Shown here piece after piece: positions 45,158 through 55,904 of a stretch of DNA of 64,000 nt; position 1 is the first letter of the stretch; every line of letters starts with the position of its first letter. Location: assembly GCF_900112935.1 (NCBI RefSeq), contig NZ_FONM01000016.1, positions 1 to 64,000 of the forward strand, written 5' to 3'. The stretch is from Trichococcus pasteurii. Its GTDB lineage: Bacteria; Bacillota; Bacilli; Lactobacillales; Aerococcaceae. A program made the position numbers and the translations under genes. The notes below the pieces were generated by a model, which was not told the origin of the DNA, did no database searches, and worked only from the letters and a program-made list of their open reading frames with translations.

Positions 45158-46465
45158 TTATACTAGGTAATCGTTCAAGCGGGATTTGACGAATTCAAGA
45201 TGGCTTGACTCCAATTTGATGTCTCCGTTTTGCATGGAATACTCTGTCAACGATTCTAAAGTTTCTTCGTCAGACAAGATTCTTGCGCCGATACCTTCAT
45301 TGTAGCTGGCATAGCGTTTGTCTTTCAGATCATCGAAGAAACGTTCCTCTTTCAACTTAGCAGCAGCTTTCAATCCGCGGGCAAAAGTGTCCATCCCAGC
45401 AATGTGTGCCAATAACAGATCTTCCATCTCGAATGAGGAGCGGCGTACTTTGGAATCGAAGTTGATTCCGCCCGGCGCAATTCCACCGTTTTCAAGGATT
45501 TCATACATAGCCAATGTCGTATCATAGATGTTTGTCGGGAATTCGTCTGTATCCCAGCCCAACAGCATGTCGCCTTGGTTGGCATCGATCGATCCCAGCG
45601 CATCGTAGCAACGGGCCACATTCATTTCATGCTCAAATGTATGTCCAGCCAAGGTCGCATGGTTCGCTTCCAGGTTCAGCTTGAAGTCGCCTTCCAAACC
45701 ATATTTTTGAATAAAGGCCATTGTTGTTGCCGCATCGAAATCATATTGGTGCTTGGATGGCTCCATCGGTTTTGGTTCGATCAGGAATTGTGGTTTATGG
45801 CCGATCTTCTCGCCGTAAGCAACTGCCATTTTGAACAAACGCGCGATGTTGTCTTGCTCGAATTTCATGTCCGTATTCAACAAGGACTCGTAGCCTTCAC
45901 GGCCGCCCCAGAAGACGTAGTTTGCGCCGCCCAATTTCTTGCTGATGTCCAAGCCTTTTTTGACTTGTGCTGCCGCATAGGCAAAAACTTCAGCGCTATT
46001 GGAGGAAGCTGCCCCGTTCACATAACGTGGGTGGGAGAACATGTTTGCTGTATTCCACAACAGTTTGATGCCGGTTTGATCCATCTTCGCTTTGATCAGA
46101 TCCGTGATTTCATCGATATTATTGAAGAATTCTTCCAGCGAATCTCCTTCAGGGGCGATGTCGACATCGTGGAAGCAGAAGAATTCAACATCCAATTTTT
46201 CCAAAATTTCAAAGAAAGCTTCCACGCGGTTCTTTGCGGTTTCCATTGGAGTGGACCCTTCCCATGTGCGGATGTTCGTAGGGCTTCCGAAAGGATCGGA
46301 GCCGTCCTGCGTCATTGTGTGCCAGTATGCGACACCGAAACGCAAATGTTCCTTCATCGTTTTGCCCATCACCACTTCTGACGGATTGTAATGGCGGAAC
46401 GCCAACGGATTCTCCGTGGTAACGCCTTCATATTTGATTTTGTCTACTGTTGAAAAATAACTCAT
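45158..46465 (-). CDS. xylA: Xylose isomerase
   Basis: 435 residues, the longer class II form with an extended N-terminus. It converts D-xylose to D-xylulose using two divalent metals. [13 protein letters not shown] carries the catalytic His-Asp. [17 protein letters not shown] and [16 protein letters not shown] supply the metal ligands. The ATG follows GAGGAGGAAAAGAA. The promoter holds a XylR-type operator and a catabolite-repression site. It diverges from xylR. Confidence 0.97.
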   Translation of the reverse strand: MSYFSTVDKIKYEGVTTENPLAFRHYNPSEVVMGKTMKEHLRFGVAYWHTMTQDGSDPFGSPTNIRTWEGSTPMETAKNRVEAFFEILEKLDVEFFCFHDVDIAPEGDSLEEFFNNIDEITDLIKAKMDQTGIKLLWNTANMFSHPRYVNGAASSNSAEVFAYAAAQVKKGLDISKKLGGANYVFWGGREGYESLLNTDMKFEQDNIARLFKMAVAYGEKIGHKPQFLIEPKPMEPSKHQYDFDAATTMAFIQKYGLEGDFKLNLEANHATLAGHTFEHEMNVARCYDALGSIDANQGDMLLGWDTDEFPTNIYDTTLAMYEILENGGIAPGGINFDSKVRRSSFEMEDLLLAHIAGMDTFARGLKAAAKLKEERFFDDLKDKRYASYNEGIGARILSDEETLESLTEYSMQNGDIKLESSHLEFVKSRLNDYLV

Positions 46466-46512
46466 TTCTTTTCCTCCTCAAAAATGGTATCTTATTGTTA
46501 ACTTCCCTTTGG

Positions 46513-46584
46513 GTTAGTTCGCTCAACTAACTCATGAACATAATATAAACGATAAATTTTTAGTTGTCAAGCGCTTTCAGAAGA
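46513..46584 (-). promoter_or_regulatory. xylA promoter with XylR operator and cre-like site
   Basis: On the minus strand TTGACA (46570-46565) and TATATT (46547-46542) are exactly 17 bases apart. Downstream, GTTAGTT...AACTAAC (46513-46531) is an inverted repeat of the kind bound by ROK-type XylR. TGAAAGCGCTTGAC, a near-match to the CcpA cre consensus, overlaps the -35 box (46567-46580). Xylose induction plus glucose repression would follow from this layout. Confidence 0.75.
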
Positions 46585-46621
46585 TATATGATAGATAACG
46601 AAGGAAGAAGGAGTGGTTTTT

Positions 46622-47779
46622 TTGATTCACAGCAAATACACAATCCGCGAAAATAACGAAGCGACCGTTTTGAATGCCATCATCAGCCAGAAAGAAATTT
46701 CCCGCGCTGAATTATCCGTACACACCGGCCTGAACAAAGCCTCGATGTCCTCAATCACCAAGAAACTGTTGGAAGACGAGCTGATCCACGAAGACCGGAT
46801 TGGTGACGCAGCCAGAATCGGCGGCAGAAAGCCGATCATGCTCACTTTCAACGGGAAAGCCGCGCTCACCCTTTCGGTGGACATCGCACCCAATTATGTA
46901 GAAGGACTCATCGCTTATGTCGACGGAAAAGTCCTGTATGAAGCCGAAATCAAAGGCATCAAAGTTTCTGCAGAAAACGCCCTCTCCCATATCACGGAAC
47001 TGGTCGAGAAGCTGATGCAGCATGCGGAGGAAACCCCGCACGGCATCATCGGACTCTGCGTTGCGATCCACGGCCTCGTCGATCAGGAAGAAATTGTTTT
47101 CACGCCTAACTATACGTTGCAGAGCGACCTTAAAGTTCAGCTGGAGGATGTGTATCCCTTCTACGTGCATTTGGAAAATGAAGCGAATCTGGCAGCGCTC
47201 GGTGAATATACGTTCGGATCCAGTTCGGACAGTGTCGTCAGCCTGAGCATCCACACGGGCATCGGCGCGGGCATCGTCGAAAATGGGAAACTGCGGACCG
47301 GCAAAACCGGAAAAGCGGGTGAAATCGGCCACAGCATCCTCTACCCGGATGGCCGGAAGTGTCCTTGCGGAAATGAAGGCTGCTTGGAACAATACGCTTC
47401 CCATCAAGCCATCTACAGCGAACTGGAACAGATGCTTGCGTTGCCGGACATTAATTCGTCCTTGGTGATCGAACGCTACAAAAAAGGCGATCCCGTTATC
47501 CAAAAAACCCTGCGGACCAATGCGCATTATTTGAGCATCGCCGTCAATAATCTGGCGGTGATCTACGAGCCCGATCTGGTGGTGATCAACAGTTCCATTT
47601 ATTCGCAAATCCCTGAGTTGATCAGCATCCTTAAAGGGGACCTCAAAGGTAAATTTTCGTGCGATACGCGTGTCATCAGCAGCTCGCTCAAGCGGAAAGC
47701 GACCTTGTTCGGGGGTGTGGCCAAGTCCACACAAAATTTCCTGAACATCCAAAACCTGAAAATGAATACCGAAAACTAA
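46622..47779 (+). CDS. xylR: ROK-family xylose repressor
   Basis: About 385 residues. An N-terminal winged helix (TVLNAIISQKEISRAELSVHT and LNKASMSSITKKLLE) binds DNA. The C-terminal ROK domain has GIIGLCVAIHGLVD, GIGAGIVENGKL, EIGHSI and the zinc-binding cluster CPCGNEGCLEQYAS. It should repress xylAB and perhaps itself through the operator at 46513-46531. TTG 46622 lies eight bases after AAGGAG and gives the usual family N-terminus; GTG 46613 is an alternative lying within that site. It is divergent from xylA. Confidence 0.92.
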   Translation: MIHSKYTIRENNEATVLNAIISQKEISRAELSVHTGLNKASMSSITKKLLEDELIHEDRIGDAARIGGRKPIMLTFNGKAALTLSVDIAPNYVEGLIAYVDGKVLYEAEIKGIKVSAENALSHITELVEKLMQHAEETPHGIIGLCVAIHGLVDQEEIVFTPNYTLQSDLKVQLEDVYPFYVHLENEANLAALGEYTFGSSSDSVVSLSIHTGIGAGIVENGKLRTGKTGKAGEIGHSILYPDGRKCPCGNEGCLEQYASHQAIYSELEQMLALPDINSSLVIERYKKGDPVIQKTLRTNAHYLSIAVNNLAVIYEPDLVVINSSIYSQIPELISILKGDLKGKFSCDTRVISSSLKRKATLFGGVAKSTQNFLNIQNLKMNTEN

Positions 47780-47820
47780 GACAAAACCACCCGCGCTCCC
47801 TGCACAGGTGGTTTTGTCTT
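47778..47820. terminator. Terminator between xylR and the RraA-like gene
   Basis: AAGACAAAACCACC (47778-47791) pairs perfectly with GGTGGTTTTGTCTT (47807-47820) and overlaps the xylR stop codon. It probably serves both converging genes. Confidence 0.75.
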
Positions 47821-47844
47821 TGTATTTTGAGTTGTTGTCTCTTT

Positions 47845-48528
47845 TTAGTAGCCTAATCTTTTCAATTCCGCTTCCAGGCTGTCCGGGACGATCTGTCCGG
47901 TCGCCTCGAATTTGGCAATCTGCGCCTCCATCTTATCCACCTGCTCTTGGGCTGCTTGGATGATTTCCTCGGCATGCTCCAACGGAATCACGACGACCCC
48001 GTTGCGGTCCCCAACTATGATGTCCCCGGGGCGCACCGACACGCCGCCGCAGGAAATCGGTACATTGACTTCCCCCTTCGCGCCCCTTGTGCTTCTGCCG
48101 CAGGTGTTCGCCCGGGCATAGATTGGGAAGCCGAGTGCTTCATTTTCTTCGATATCGCGGAAGGCACCGTCGATCACGACGCCGGCTAAGCCAATCGCTT
48201 TGGCCACGCGGCTGCGGTTATCGCCCCAAACGCCATTGTTGCAGCTGCCTTTCGCATCGATGACGATGATGTCACCCGGTTGCGCTACCTCCAAAGCTTT
48301 CGGCACAATCAGGCTGTCGCCGAGCAGTAACTGCAGCGTGACGGCAGGCCCGATAATTTTTTGCGTCGTTACCATTGGCTTGATCTGGTAATCCATTGCG
48401 CGGAAGACGTCCATCCCGTCGCACAGTTCCGGCACGGTGAATTTGTTCAACCTTTCCAACAGTTCCGGTGTCGGTCTGGGGATGTCCTTGTAGATTCTGA
48501 AGCCCATTCTTTGCTTGTTCTCGCTCAT
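47845..48528 (-). CDS. RraA-like aldolase/oxaloacetate decarboxylase
   Basis: 227 residues of the RraA/class II HMG aldolase family. GDNRSRVAKAIGLAGVVIDG followed by FRD contains the substrate Arg and metal-binding Asp of metal-dependent 4-hydroxy-4-methyl-2-oxoglutarate aldolases, many of which also decarboxylate oxaloacetate. ATG 48528 follows GGAGGCATAAAC, so the longer frame upstream is not used. It lies next to, but is transcribed separately from, the malic enzyme and 2-hydroxycarboxylate transporter genes. A role in C4-acid metabolism is therefore plausible, by inference. It is unlikely to be the E. coli-type RNase E regulator, because that group lacks the catalytic set. Confidence 0.8.
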   Translation of the reverse strand: MSENKQRMGFRIYKDIPRPTPELLERLNKFTVPELCDGMDVFRAMDYQIKPMVTTQKIIGPAVTLQLLLGDSLIVPKALEVAQPGDIIVIDAKGSCNNGVWGDNRSRVAKAIGLAGVVIDGAFRDIEENEALGFPIYARANTCGRSTRGAKGEVNVPISCGGVSVRPGDIIVGDRNGVVVIPLEHAEEIIQAAQEQVDKMEAQIAKFEATGQIVPDSLEAELKRLGY

Positions 48529-48704
48529 GTTTATGCCTCCATTTTTTTGATTTTTCCCAAAAAAGCATACTGTTGACTCAACCATATCAGAATAGACGTT
48601 TTTTTGTATATATGCTAGAGACATGAAAAACAAAGGAAAAACACTTTTCCGACAAATCAGACAGACGAAACAATAATCCGTTGGACCCGTGCGCAATCAG
48701 ATTG

Positions 48705-48890
48705 TCGAATTTTAGCTCCTTCTCCGGCGAACGCAGGCTTCGCCGAAGTTGAGCAAGCATTTAATTGGTGTCCTCCGATAAGGTCGGCTTTATCGGAAGT
48801 AAGGCTGATTGTTAGCGTCGTACTCCGGCGAGTGGGTCCTTCATCGAATTTGAGCACGTAATCTGTTGCTCTCCTCCGATTAGCGGACGC
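48705..48890. repeat. CTCCGGCGA-type GC-rich repeat, copy C
   Basis: Non-coding segment with CTTCTCCGGCGAACG, CTTCGCCGAAGTTGAGC, TCCTCCGATAAGG and ACTCCGGCGAGTGGG. It belongs by composition to the family at 40.5 and 42.1 kb but is more diverged. It fills the gap between the RraA-like and malic enzyme genes. Confidence 0.55.
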
Positions 48891-48894
48891 GGCA

Positions 48895-48928
48895 GAAGAA
48901 GCTGCCTCACTCTGGAGGCAGCTTCTTC
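48895..48928. terminator. Terminator after the malic enzyme gene
   Basis: GAAGAAGCTGCCTC (48895-48908) pairs perfectly with GAGGCAGCTTCTTC (48915-48928), six-base loop, 12 bases after the stop codon. The T-run is weak. Confidence 0.65.
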
Positions 48929-48940
48929 GTTCTCTACTTT

Positions 48941-50113
48941 TTAAACAAGTACTTCCTCTTTTTTGACTGCGTTCATAACGCTGGCGGCTACGATGGCGGC
49001 TACGCCCGGAGTGAAAACATCCGGCATAATGTAGTCCACGTTCAGTTCCTCATCACTGACGATGCTGGCGATACCGCGCGCTGCGGCAAGTTGCATTTCG
49101 ATAGTGATGTCTTTGGCACGGGCATCCAAGGCTCCGCGGAAGATTCCCGGGAATGCGAGCACATTGTTGATTTGGTTCGGGAAGTCGCTGCGGCCGGTGC
49201 CGACGATGTAGGCGCCGCCTGCTTTTGCTTCATCCGGGAAGATTTCCGGTGTCGGGTTCGCCATCGCGAAGATGACCGGTTTTTCGTTCATGGTTGCGAT
49301 CCATTCCTTCTTCAGGACGCCTGGCGCGGATACGCCGACGAATACGTCCATTCCGACAACTGCATCCTCCAAAGTTCCGGTTCTGAAACTGCGGTTCGTA
49401 ACTTTTGAGATTTCTACATGGCGTTCGGCCAATTCAGGATCGTTTTCGGAAATGATGCCGGTGCGGTCCACGACCATCAGGTTCTTGATGCCAGCGGAAA
49501 GGAACATTTGGCTGATGGCGATCCCTGCAGCACCGCCGCCATTGACGACCACTTGAATCTCATCGATTTTTTTGCCTGTCAGGCGCAAGGAATTGTAAAG
49601 GGCAGCCAGAACAATAATCGCGGTCCCGTGTTGGTCATCATGGAAGACCGGAATGTCCAACATCTCTTTCAAGCGGCGTTCGATTTCGAAGCAGCGAGGC
49701 GCGCTGATGTCTTCCAGGTTGATCCCGCCGAAAGAAGGTGCGATAGCAGCAACGTGCGAGATGATTTCTTCAACATCCTGCGTATTCAAGGAAATAGGAA
49801 CGGCATCCACATTCCCGAAGCGTTTGAACAAGGCCGCTTTGCCTTCCATAACCGGAATGGCTGCTTCCGGTCCGATATTGCCCAAGCCCAGGACAGCCGA
49901 TCCATCCGTTACGACGGCAACCAGGTTCTTTTTAGTGGTATAAGTATAGACGGATTCTTTGTTGTTCGCGATTTCCATGCAGACGGCTGCGACGCCCGGT
50001 GTATAGGCGATGCTCAGATCTTCCATTGTTTCGATCGGCACTTTTGAGATGACCTCCAATTTACCGCCGAATTTTTTGCTGATAGCCAATGCTTTTTCAT
50101 TTACATTTGTCAT
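48941..50113 (-). CDS. maeE: Malic enzyme
   Basis: About 390 residues, the short bacterial form. It oxidatively decarboxylates malate to pyruvate with NAD(P)+. SIAYTPGVAAVC is the N-terminal substrate region, VTDGSAVLGLGNIG the malic enzyme signature, and NLEDISAPRCFEIE with PVFHDDQHGT the metal and catalytic site. VVNGGGAAGIAISQMF is the nucleotide-binding loop. It follows the transporter gene on the same strand with 44 bases between them, and the divergent MaeKR-type system probably controls both. ATG 50113 is preferred to an in-frame GTG nine bases upstream. Confidence 0.94.
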   Translation of the reverse strand: MTNVNEKALAISKKFGGKLEVISKVPIETMEDLSIAYTPGVAAVCMEIANNKESVYTYTTKKNLVAVVTDGSAVLGLGNIGPEAAIPVMEGKAALFKRFGNVDAVPISLNTQDVEEIISHVAAIAPSFGGINLEDISAPRCFEIERRLKEMLDIPVFHDDQHGTAIIVLAALYNSLRLTGKKIDEIQVVVNGGGAAGIAISQMFLSAGIKNLMVVDRTGIISENDPELAERHVEISKVTNRSFRTGTLEDAVVGMDVFVGVSAPGVLKKEWIATMNEKPVIFAMANPTPEIFPDEAKAGGAYIVGTGRSDFPNQINNVLAFPGIFRGALDARAKDITIEMQLAAARGIASIVSDEELNVDYIMPDVFTPGVAAIVAASVMNAVKKEEVLV

Positions 50114-50157
50114 AATGAACACACTCTCTTTCTTCTCGTTTTAGTTTTTTTATGTTG

Positions 50158-51501
50158 TTAGAACAGGAAACGCAACAAGGATGTCATGGAAATGACGGTG
50201 ATGGCTCCACCCAAACGTGTAGCTACTTGGGCAAACGGCATCAGGTTCATACGGTTGGAAGCCGATAGGATAGCAACATCCCCGGTTCCGCCCATGCCGC
50301 TTTGGCAAGCCGTTACGATTGCTGCTTCGATCGGGTTCATGTTCATTTTCCCACCGACGAAGAAACCGGTCAGGACAACGGTCAATACGACTGAGATCAC
50401 GACCACGAAATACTGCCAAGAAAGCATGCCGACGACGTCTTTAAGCGGGATGTACAGCAAGCCCAAGCCGACCATCAACGGGAAAGTGAAGTTACCGGAA
50501 ACGAATTTGTACAATTGTTTTGAGCCTTTTTCAACATCTTTAGGCAACAGGCTCAAGTATTTGATGCTTGCAGCGATCAGGATCATCAGGACTGGTCCCG
50601 GGAAGCCCGTAAGTCTTTCCAAAAGTCCGCCTGCGATGAAGAGTGTGCAGGCCGTCAACACGCCGGCGCCCATCAATTTGATGTCCAGCGGGCTCTTGTC
50701 TTCCTGCATGGCATCAGCCATATCGTCGTCGCCGCCGAATTTGATCAATTGGCCCTTGCCACTTTTCTCAGGATATTTTTCGCCTAGGCGATTCAAAATA
50801 CCGGAGCAGATGATTGCGAAGAAGTTTCCGATGATGGTTGCTGGAATCAGTTGACCAACCAATTCCCCACTCGGGATGCCGGTGATGGCGCTGTAGCCTA
50901 ATGATAACGGCAGGATGCCTTCGCCGATTCCACCGGCGATGATCGGTGTCACGATGTAGAAGAGCGTATGCTCAAAACCCAATCCCAACAAAGTTCCAAC
51001 TGAAGTTCCGACAATCAATGCAGCGATCATCGCCACTGCCATCGGAATGATCATCCGAATCAAGCCTTGCACCAGAATCTTGCGGTGCATCCCCAGGATA
51101 CTTCCGCAGACAAGACAGGCGATGTAGAAATACAGGAAGTTCGCTTCCCTCATCAGCATGTTCGCTGCATCCAGCGTATTTTGGTTGAATACATTCATGA
51201 ATACCATGATCGATGGCACCATCAGCGACAGGATGGCCGATCCCCCGAAATTTTTCAATCCCGGGATGCTAGCACCGATTCCACCCAGAAGCCAACCCAA
51301 ACTCAAGATGACTGCGAAACCGCCCAGCATGTTGACGGGCAATTCGCCCAGATACGCAGAAGCTATTATAATGGCTGACATCACGAGATAAGTCGGCAGC
51401 GGAATCGCGCCTACCTTCGCGTTCTTGAATCTGTCGAAAACCGTCAACTCGGAAATGCCCGGGAGCTGTTCAAGCTCCAATTCTTTTGTCGTGTCTCTCA
51501 C
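50158..51501 (-). CDS. maeP: 2-hydroxycarboxylate (malate/citrate) transporter
   Basis: About 447 residues, highly hydrophobic, of the 2HCT family (CitS, MleP, CimH). The duplicated re-entrant loop motifs are visible as ITPIIAGGIGEGILPLS (N-terminal half) and TACQSGMGGTGDVAILSASN (C-terminal half, GGxG). The next gene, malic enzyme, consumes malate, so malate uptake is the best call; citrate cannot be excluded. GTG 51501 follows AGGAGGAGAAGGAAA. The frame upstream contains only basic residues from the ribosome-binding region. Expression is probably driven by the two-component system encoded divergently. Confidence 0.9.
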   Translation of the reverse strand: MRDTTKELELEQLPGISELTVFDRFKNAKVGAIPLPTYLVMSAIIIASAYLGELPVNMLGGFAVILSLGWLLGGIGASIPGLKNFGGSAILSLMVPSIMVFMNVFNQNTLDAANMLMREANFLYFYIACLVCGSILGMHRKILVQGLIRMIIPMAVAMIAALIVGTSVGTLLGLGFEHTLFYIVTPIIAGGIGEGILPLSLGYSAITGIPSGELVGQLIPATIIGNFFAIICSGILNRLGEKYPEKSGKGQLIKFGGDDDMADAMQEDKSPLDIKLMGAGVLTACTLFIAGGLLERLTGFPGPVLMILIAASIKYLSLLPKDVEKGSKQLYKFVSGNFTFPLMVGLGLLYIPLKDVVGMLSWQYFVVVISVVLTVVLTGFFVGGKMNMNPIEAAIVTACQSGMGGTGDVAILSASNRMNLMPFAQVATRLGGAITVISMTSLLRFLF

Positions 51502-51534
51502 TTTCCTTCTCCTCCTTTTGATTAACCGCAATTC

Positions 51535-51660
51535 ATAAAGCGCTTTCTTTAACCTGGTTTCATTATGCTACCGCTTACAGATTTAAAATAGATTATTTAA
51601 TTAATTTAAGCGTTATTCAATTAATTAAATTGAGAACGCCTACTTTTCATTTGGTATAAT
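51535..51660. promoter_or_regulatory. Divergent control region of the malate genes
   Basis: A cre-like palindrome AAAGCGCTTT (51537-51546) lies close to maeP. Two direct repeats TTATTTAA (51593-51600) and TTATTCAA (51613-51620) are 20 bases apart inside an AT-rich stretch. They match the TTATTWAA-like elements I recall for CitB-family MaeR. On the plus strand TTGAGA (51630-51635) and TATAAT (51655-51660) precede maeK with a 19-base spacer. Confidence 0.55.
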
Positions 51661-51690
51661 GGCTGTGTAATAGGAGGGGAACATGGAGGA

Positions 51691-53253
51691 ATGATCAAAC
51701 TGAAGCAAAAATGGAAAAACCAGCGCTTATGGGTGAAGTTGACCTTCATGGTATTGATCACGGTGGCACTGACGGTCAGCGTCCTCTACCTCTCGCTGAC
51801 GAACCGCATCTATGAAGCGACGCAGACGCAGGAAGAGGAACAGCTCCTGTCCATCGCCGAAATCGTGGCCGCTCAGCCTTTGGTGATCCAAACGCTGAGC
51901 AACGGCGCCACCAATCCGGAAGTGCAAACCTATGCCAATCAGATAACCGAAACCTATCAGCTGGACTTCGTCGTGGTCATGACGATGGACCGCATCCGCC
52001 TCACCCATCCCGATCCGGAAAAGATCAATGCCCCCTTCCAGGGCGGCGATGAAGAGGACGCGCTTTCGGGCCAGGAGACAACTTCGATTGCGCAAGGTAC
52101 GTTGGGGCAATCGCTGCGCGCCTTCGTCCCTGTCTTCAATGCTGAAAACGTGGAAATCGGCGTCGTCGCGATCGGCATCAAGACGACCACGCTCGCTTCG
52201 ATCGCTAAGAAAACGATGCAGCCCTTCTCCGTCAGCTTTGCCGTCAGCCTGCTGTTCGGCATCGGTGCCGCAATCTTCACGGCATTCCAGCTGAAAAACC
52301 AAATGTACAATCTGGAGCCAATCGAAATAGCCCGATTATTGGAAGAACGCAATGCGATGCTGGAGAACACGAAAGACGCCATCCTCGTCACCGACAAGGA
52401 CAACCGGGTCGTCCTGTCCAATCTGGAGGCCAAAAAACTGTTCCAACGGGACGAGTTGGATGGGCAGGCCATCGTTGGCCTGCCCGTCCAATCGCTTTTG
52501 CCTGTAGCGCAGGACTTGCAGCTGTTGGCCGGGAAAGACAAAACGACTGACCGGATCTATCATCAGGACGGCGTGGACTACTTGCTTTCGACAGCCCCGA
52601 TCACCGTCGCCAGGAAGGTCATCGGCCAAATCATCCTGATGCGTGATGCCACGGAGCTCTATCTGCTGACGGATCAGCTGTTCAACGCGGCCACCTACAC
52701 CACCACCCTGCAGACGCAATCGCATGATTTCCTGAACAAGCTGCATGTCATCTACGGCTTGGCGGACTTGGAGGAATATGAGGAATTGAACGACTACTTA
52801 GGCAAAATACTCGAACCGGAGCAGGAATTTTCGCACCGCATGATTTTCCTGGTCAAAAATCCGGTCATCGCCGGCTTCCTGATCGGCGAACGCAGCAAAT
52901 TCACGGAGCAGAACTATCCGTTCATGATTGAAGTCTACCCGGATGTGCCGCCGACCACCGATCATACGGCTGTCCAATGCTGGATCAACATCATCCGTTT
53001 CCTGGACCAATTCATTTTGGAGAACCGGTTGGCGGACGATCTGCAGATCCATTTTGGCTTCTGGAACGACCGGTTGGAGACCGTTTACGAATTGCAGTTG
53101 GAGCCCGCCATGAAAGAGCAGCTGACGGAAGAACTGCATGCGCCGGTCATTACCCAACTGCTGAAAAGAGTGGACGGGCAACTGGAAATCGAAAGCAATG
53201 AGCGCCGGGTTAAGATTTCTCTGAAGACGGCGTACCGAAAGGAAGGTAACTGA
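51691..53253 (+). CDS. maeK: CitA/MaeK-type sensor histidine kinase
   Basis: 520 residues. Transmembrane helix 1 (13-36), an extracellular CitA-like sensor domain (about 37-178), helix 2 (180-200) and a PAS domain (about 222-325). The phospho-acceptor is H345 in QSHDFLNKLHVIYGLADL. The final ~150 residues should be the ATPase domain. However, the usual N-box (here CWINIIRFLDQFILEN) and the DxGxG and GxGxG boxes cannot be found, so ATP binding looks degenerate or very divergent. The preceding AGGAGGGGAAC better fits a three-codon frame at 51683 (ATGGAGGAATGA) that overlaps this start. The stop overlaps maeR by one base. Confidence 0.85.
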   Translation: MIKLKQKWKNQRLWVKLTFMVLITVALTVSVLYLSLTNRIYEATQTQEEEQLLSIAEIVAAQPLVIQTLSNGATNPEVQTYANQITETYQLDFVVVMTMDRIRLTHPDPEKINAPFQGGDEEDALSGQETTSIAQGTLGQSLRAFVPVFNAENVEIGVVAIGIKTTTLASIAKKTMQPFSVSFAVSLLFGIGAAIFTAFQLKNQMYNLEPIEIARLLEERNAMLENTKDAILVTDKDNRVVLSNLEAKKLFQRDELDGQAIVGLPVQSLLPVAQDLQLLAGKDKTTDRIYHQDGVDYLLSTAPITVARKVIGQIILMRDATELYLLTDQLFNAATYTTTLQTQSHDFLNKLHVIYGLADLEEYEELNDYLGKILEPEQEFSHRMIFLVKNPVIAGFLIGERSKFTEQNYPFMIEVYPDVPPTTDHTAVQCWINIIRFLDQFILENRLADDLQIHFGFWNDRLETVYELQLEPAMKEQLTEELHAPVITQLLKRVDGQLEIESNERRVKISLKTAYRKEGN

Positions 53254-53933
53254 TGGTCTATCACGTATTGATTGTGGAGGACGATCCGATGGTATTGTCC
53301 ATCAATCGTCGCTATCTCGAGAAAATACCCGGCTTTATCGTATCCGGGACTTGCGGCAGCTTCGATGAGGCCATCCGTTTGACCAGCAAGCATACCTACG
53401 ATTTGCTGCTGGTCGATGTCAACATCCAGGGCAAGAGCGGTTTGGATCTGATCCGGGCACTGCGGAAAAGGGATTACCCGGCCGACCTGATCATGATCAC
53501 TGCGGCCGGCGAACAGGAAGCCATCCGGATCGGCCTGCAGTGCGGCATCGTCGACTACATCCTCAAGCCGTTCCAGTTCAAACGCTTCGAAAAGAGCATC
53601 GAAGCTTTCGTGCAGCGCCAGGAACTGCTCAACTCTCGGAAGCCAATCACTCAAAAACAGCTGGATCAGTTCCGATCGCTTGATAAGCAGCCTGAAGAGA
53701 AGGATAATGATGCAATCGACAAGGGGTTGACCCCTTCGACGTTGACTATGATTATGGCTTGCATCGACCAACAGAAAGGCGATTTCACCGTAAACGACAT
53801 CACCAGTCTGGCGAACCTGTCGCATGTATCGGTCAGGAAATATCTGCGCTATCTGGAGGACAAACAGGTCATTGAAATGAGGCTGGAATACGGAACGGTC
53901 GGAAGACCGACCGCGTTTTACCGGAAAAAATAA
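53253..53933 (+). CDS. maeR: CitB/MaeR-type response regulator
   Basis: 226 residues. The receiver domain has acidic residues IVEDDP (7-12), phospho-acceptor D55 in LLLVDVNIQ and Lys in ILKPFQF. The C-terminal part is the CitB-type helix-turn-helix (FTVNDITSLANLSHVSVRKYLR followed by GRPTAFYRKK). It should activate maeP-maeE in response to malate via the AT-rich direct repeats. The ATG is embedded in TGATG with the maeK stop, giving translational coupling. Confidence 0.93.
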   Translation: MVYHVLIVEDDPMVLSINRRYLEKIPGFIVSGTCGSFDEAIRLTSKHTYDLLLVDVNIQGKSGLDLIRALRKRDYPADLIMITAAGEQEAIRIGLQCGIVDYILKPFQFKRFEKSIEAFVQRQELLNSRKPITQKQLDQFRSLDKQPEEKDNDAIDKGLTPSTLTMIMACIDQQKGDFTVNDITSLANLSHVSVRKYLRYLEDKQVIEMRLEYGTVGRPTAFYRKK

Positions 53934-53934
53934 T

Positions 53935-54110
53935 TGGAGTGGCTTGGCCGGAGTTTGATGGTCGGTTTCGGTTGTCACCACCGGTGAGCGGGTCTACGCC
54001 GGTGGTGACAGTCGGATTAGTCGGTTATCTCCGGGGGGCAATCCCTCGTCGGAGGTAATGATCGGATTTCTCCGCGAACTCCGGGGATCCGGCCCTCGCC
54101 GGAGATGACA
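53935..54110. repeat. CTCCGGCGA-type GC-rich repeat, copy D
   Basis: Contains TCACCACCGGTGAGC, GCCGGTGGTGA, CTCCGCGAACTCCGG and CCTCGCCGGAGATGA, forming several short inverted repeats. It is related by motif to copies A-C but highly diverged. It is non-coding and lies between maeR and its terminator. Confidence 0.5.
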
Positions 54111-54130
54111 ACGCCCGGCAACGAGCAAAC

Positions 54131-54183
54131 CACAAAAATAGCAGCAGCGAGGCAAAAGATGCCTCGCTGCTGCTATTTTTGTG
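54131..54183. terminator. Strong bidirectional terminator between maeR and bglA
   Basis: Perfect 24-base arms beginning CACAAAAATAGCAGC (54131) and ending GCTATTTTTGTG (54183), with a 5-base loop and T-runs on both strands. Confidence 0.92.
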
Positions 54184-54228
54184 TCTTATGCAATTTCCGC
54201 TTGCGTCCGCAAGCGAACCAATTGGCCC

Positions 54229-55692
<1,464 letters not shown>

Positions 55693-55904
55693 TTACATAC
55701 AGTTTCATCGCTTCCGCTCATGCAAAAGCTTTCAGCAACCGCTACCATTCCATTGAACATTCCCGGTATCGGTTACATTAATAATACTAACACTTTTGGA
55801 TGGACAATGTAAATATTGTTAGACAAGGAATCAAATTATTGTGGACTCACAGTCAAAAACGAAAGCACGATTGTCTTTCTTTAAAAAGCATATTATCTTT
55901 TTCT

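Noticed and set aside
47845-48528. RNase E inhibitor RraA in the E. coli sense
   Set aside because: The catalytic Arg and Asp of the aldolase group are present and the metabolic setting fits an enzyme.
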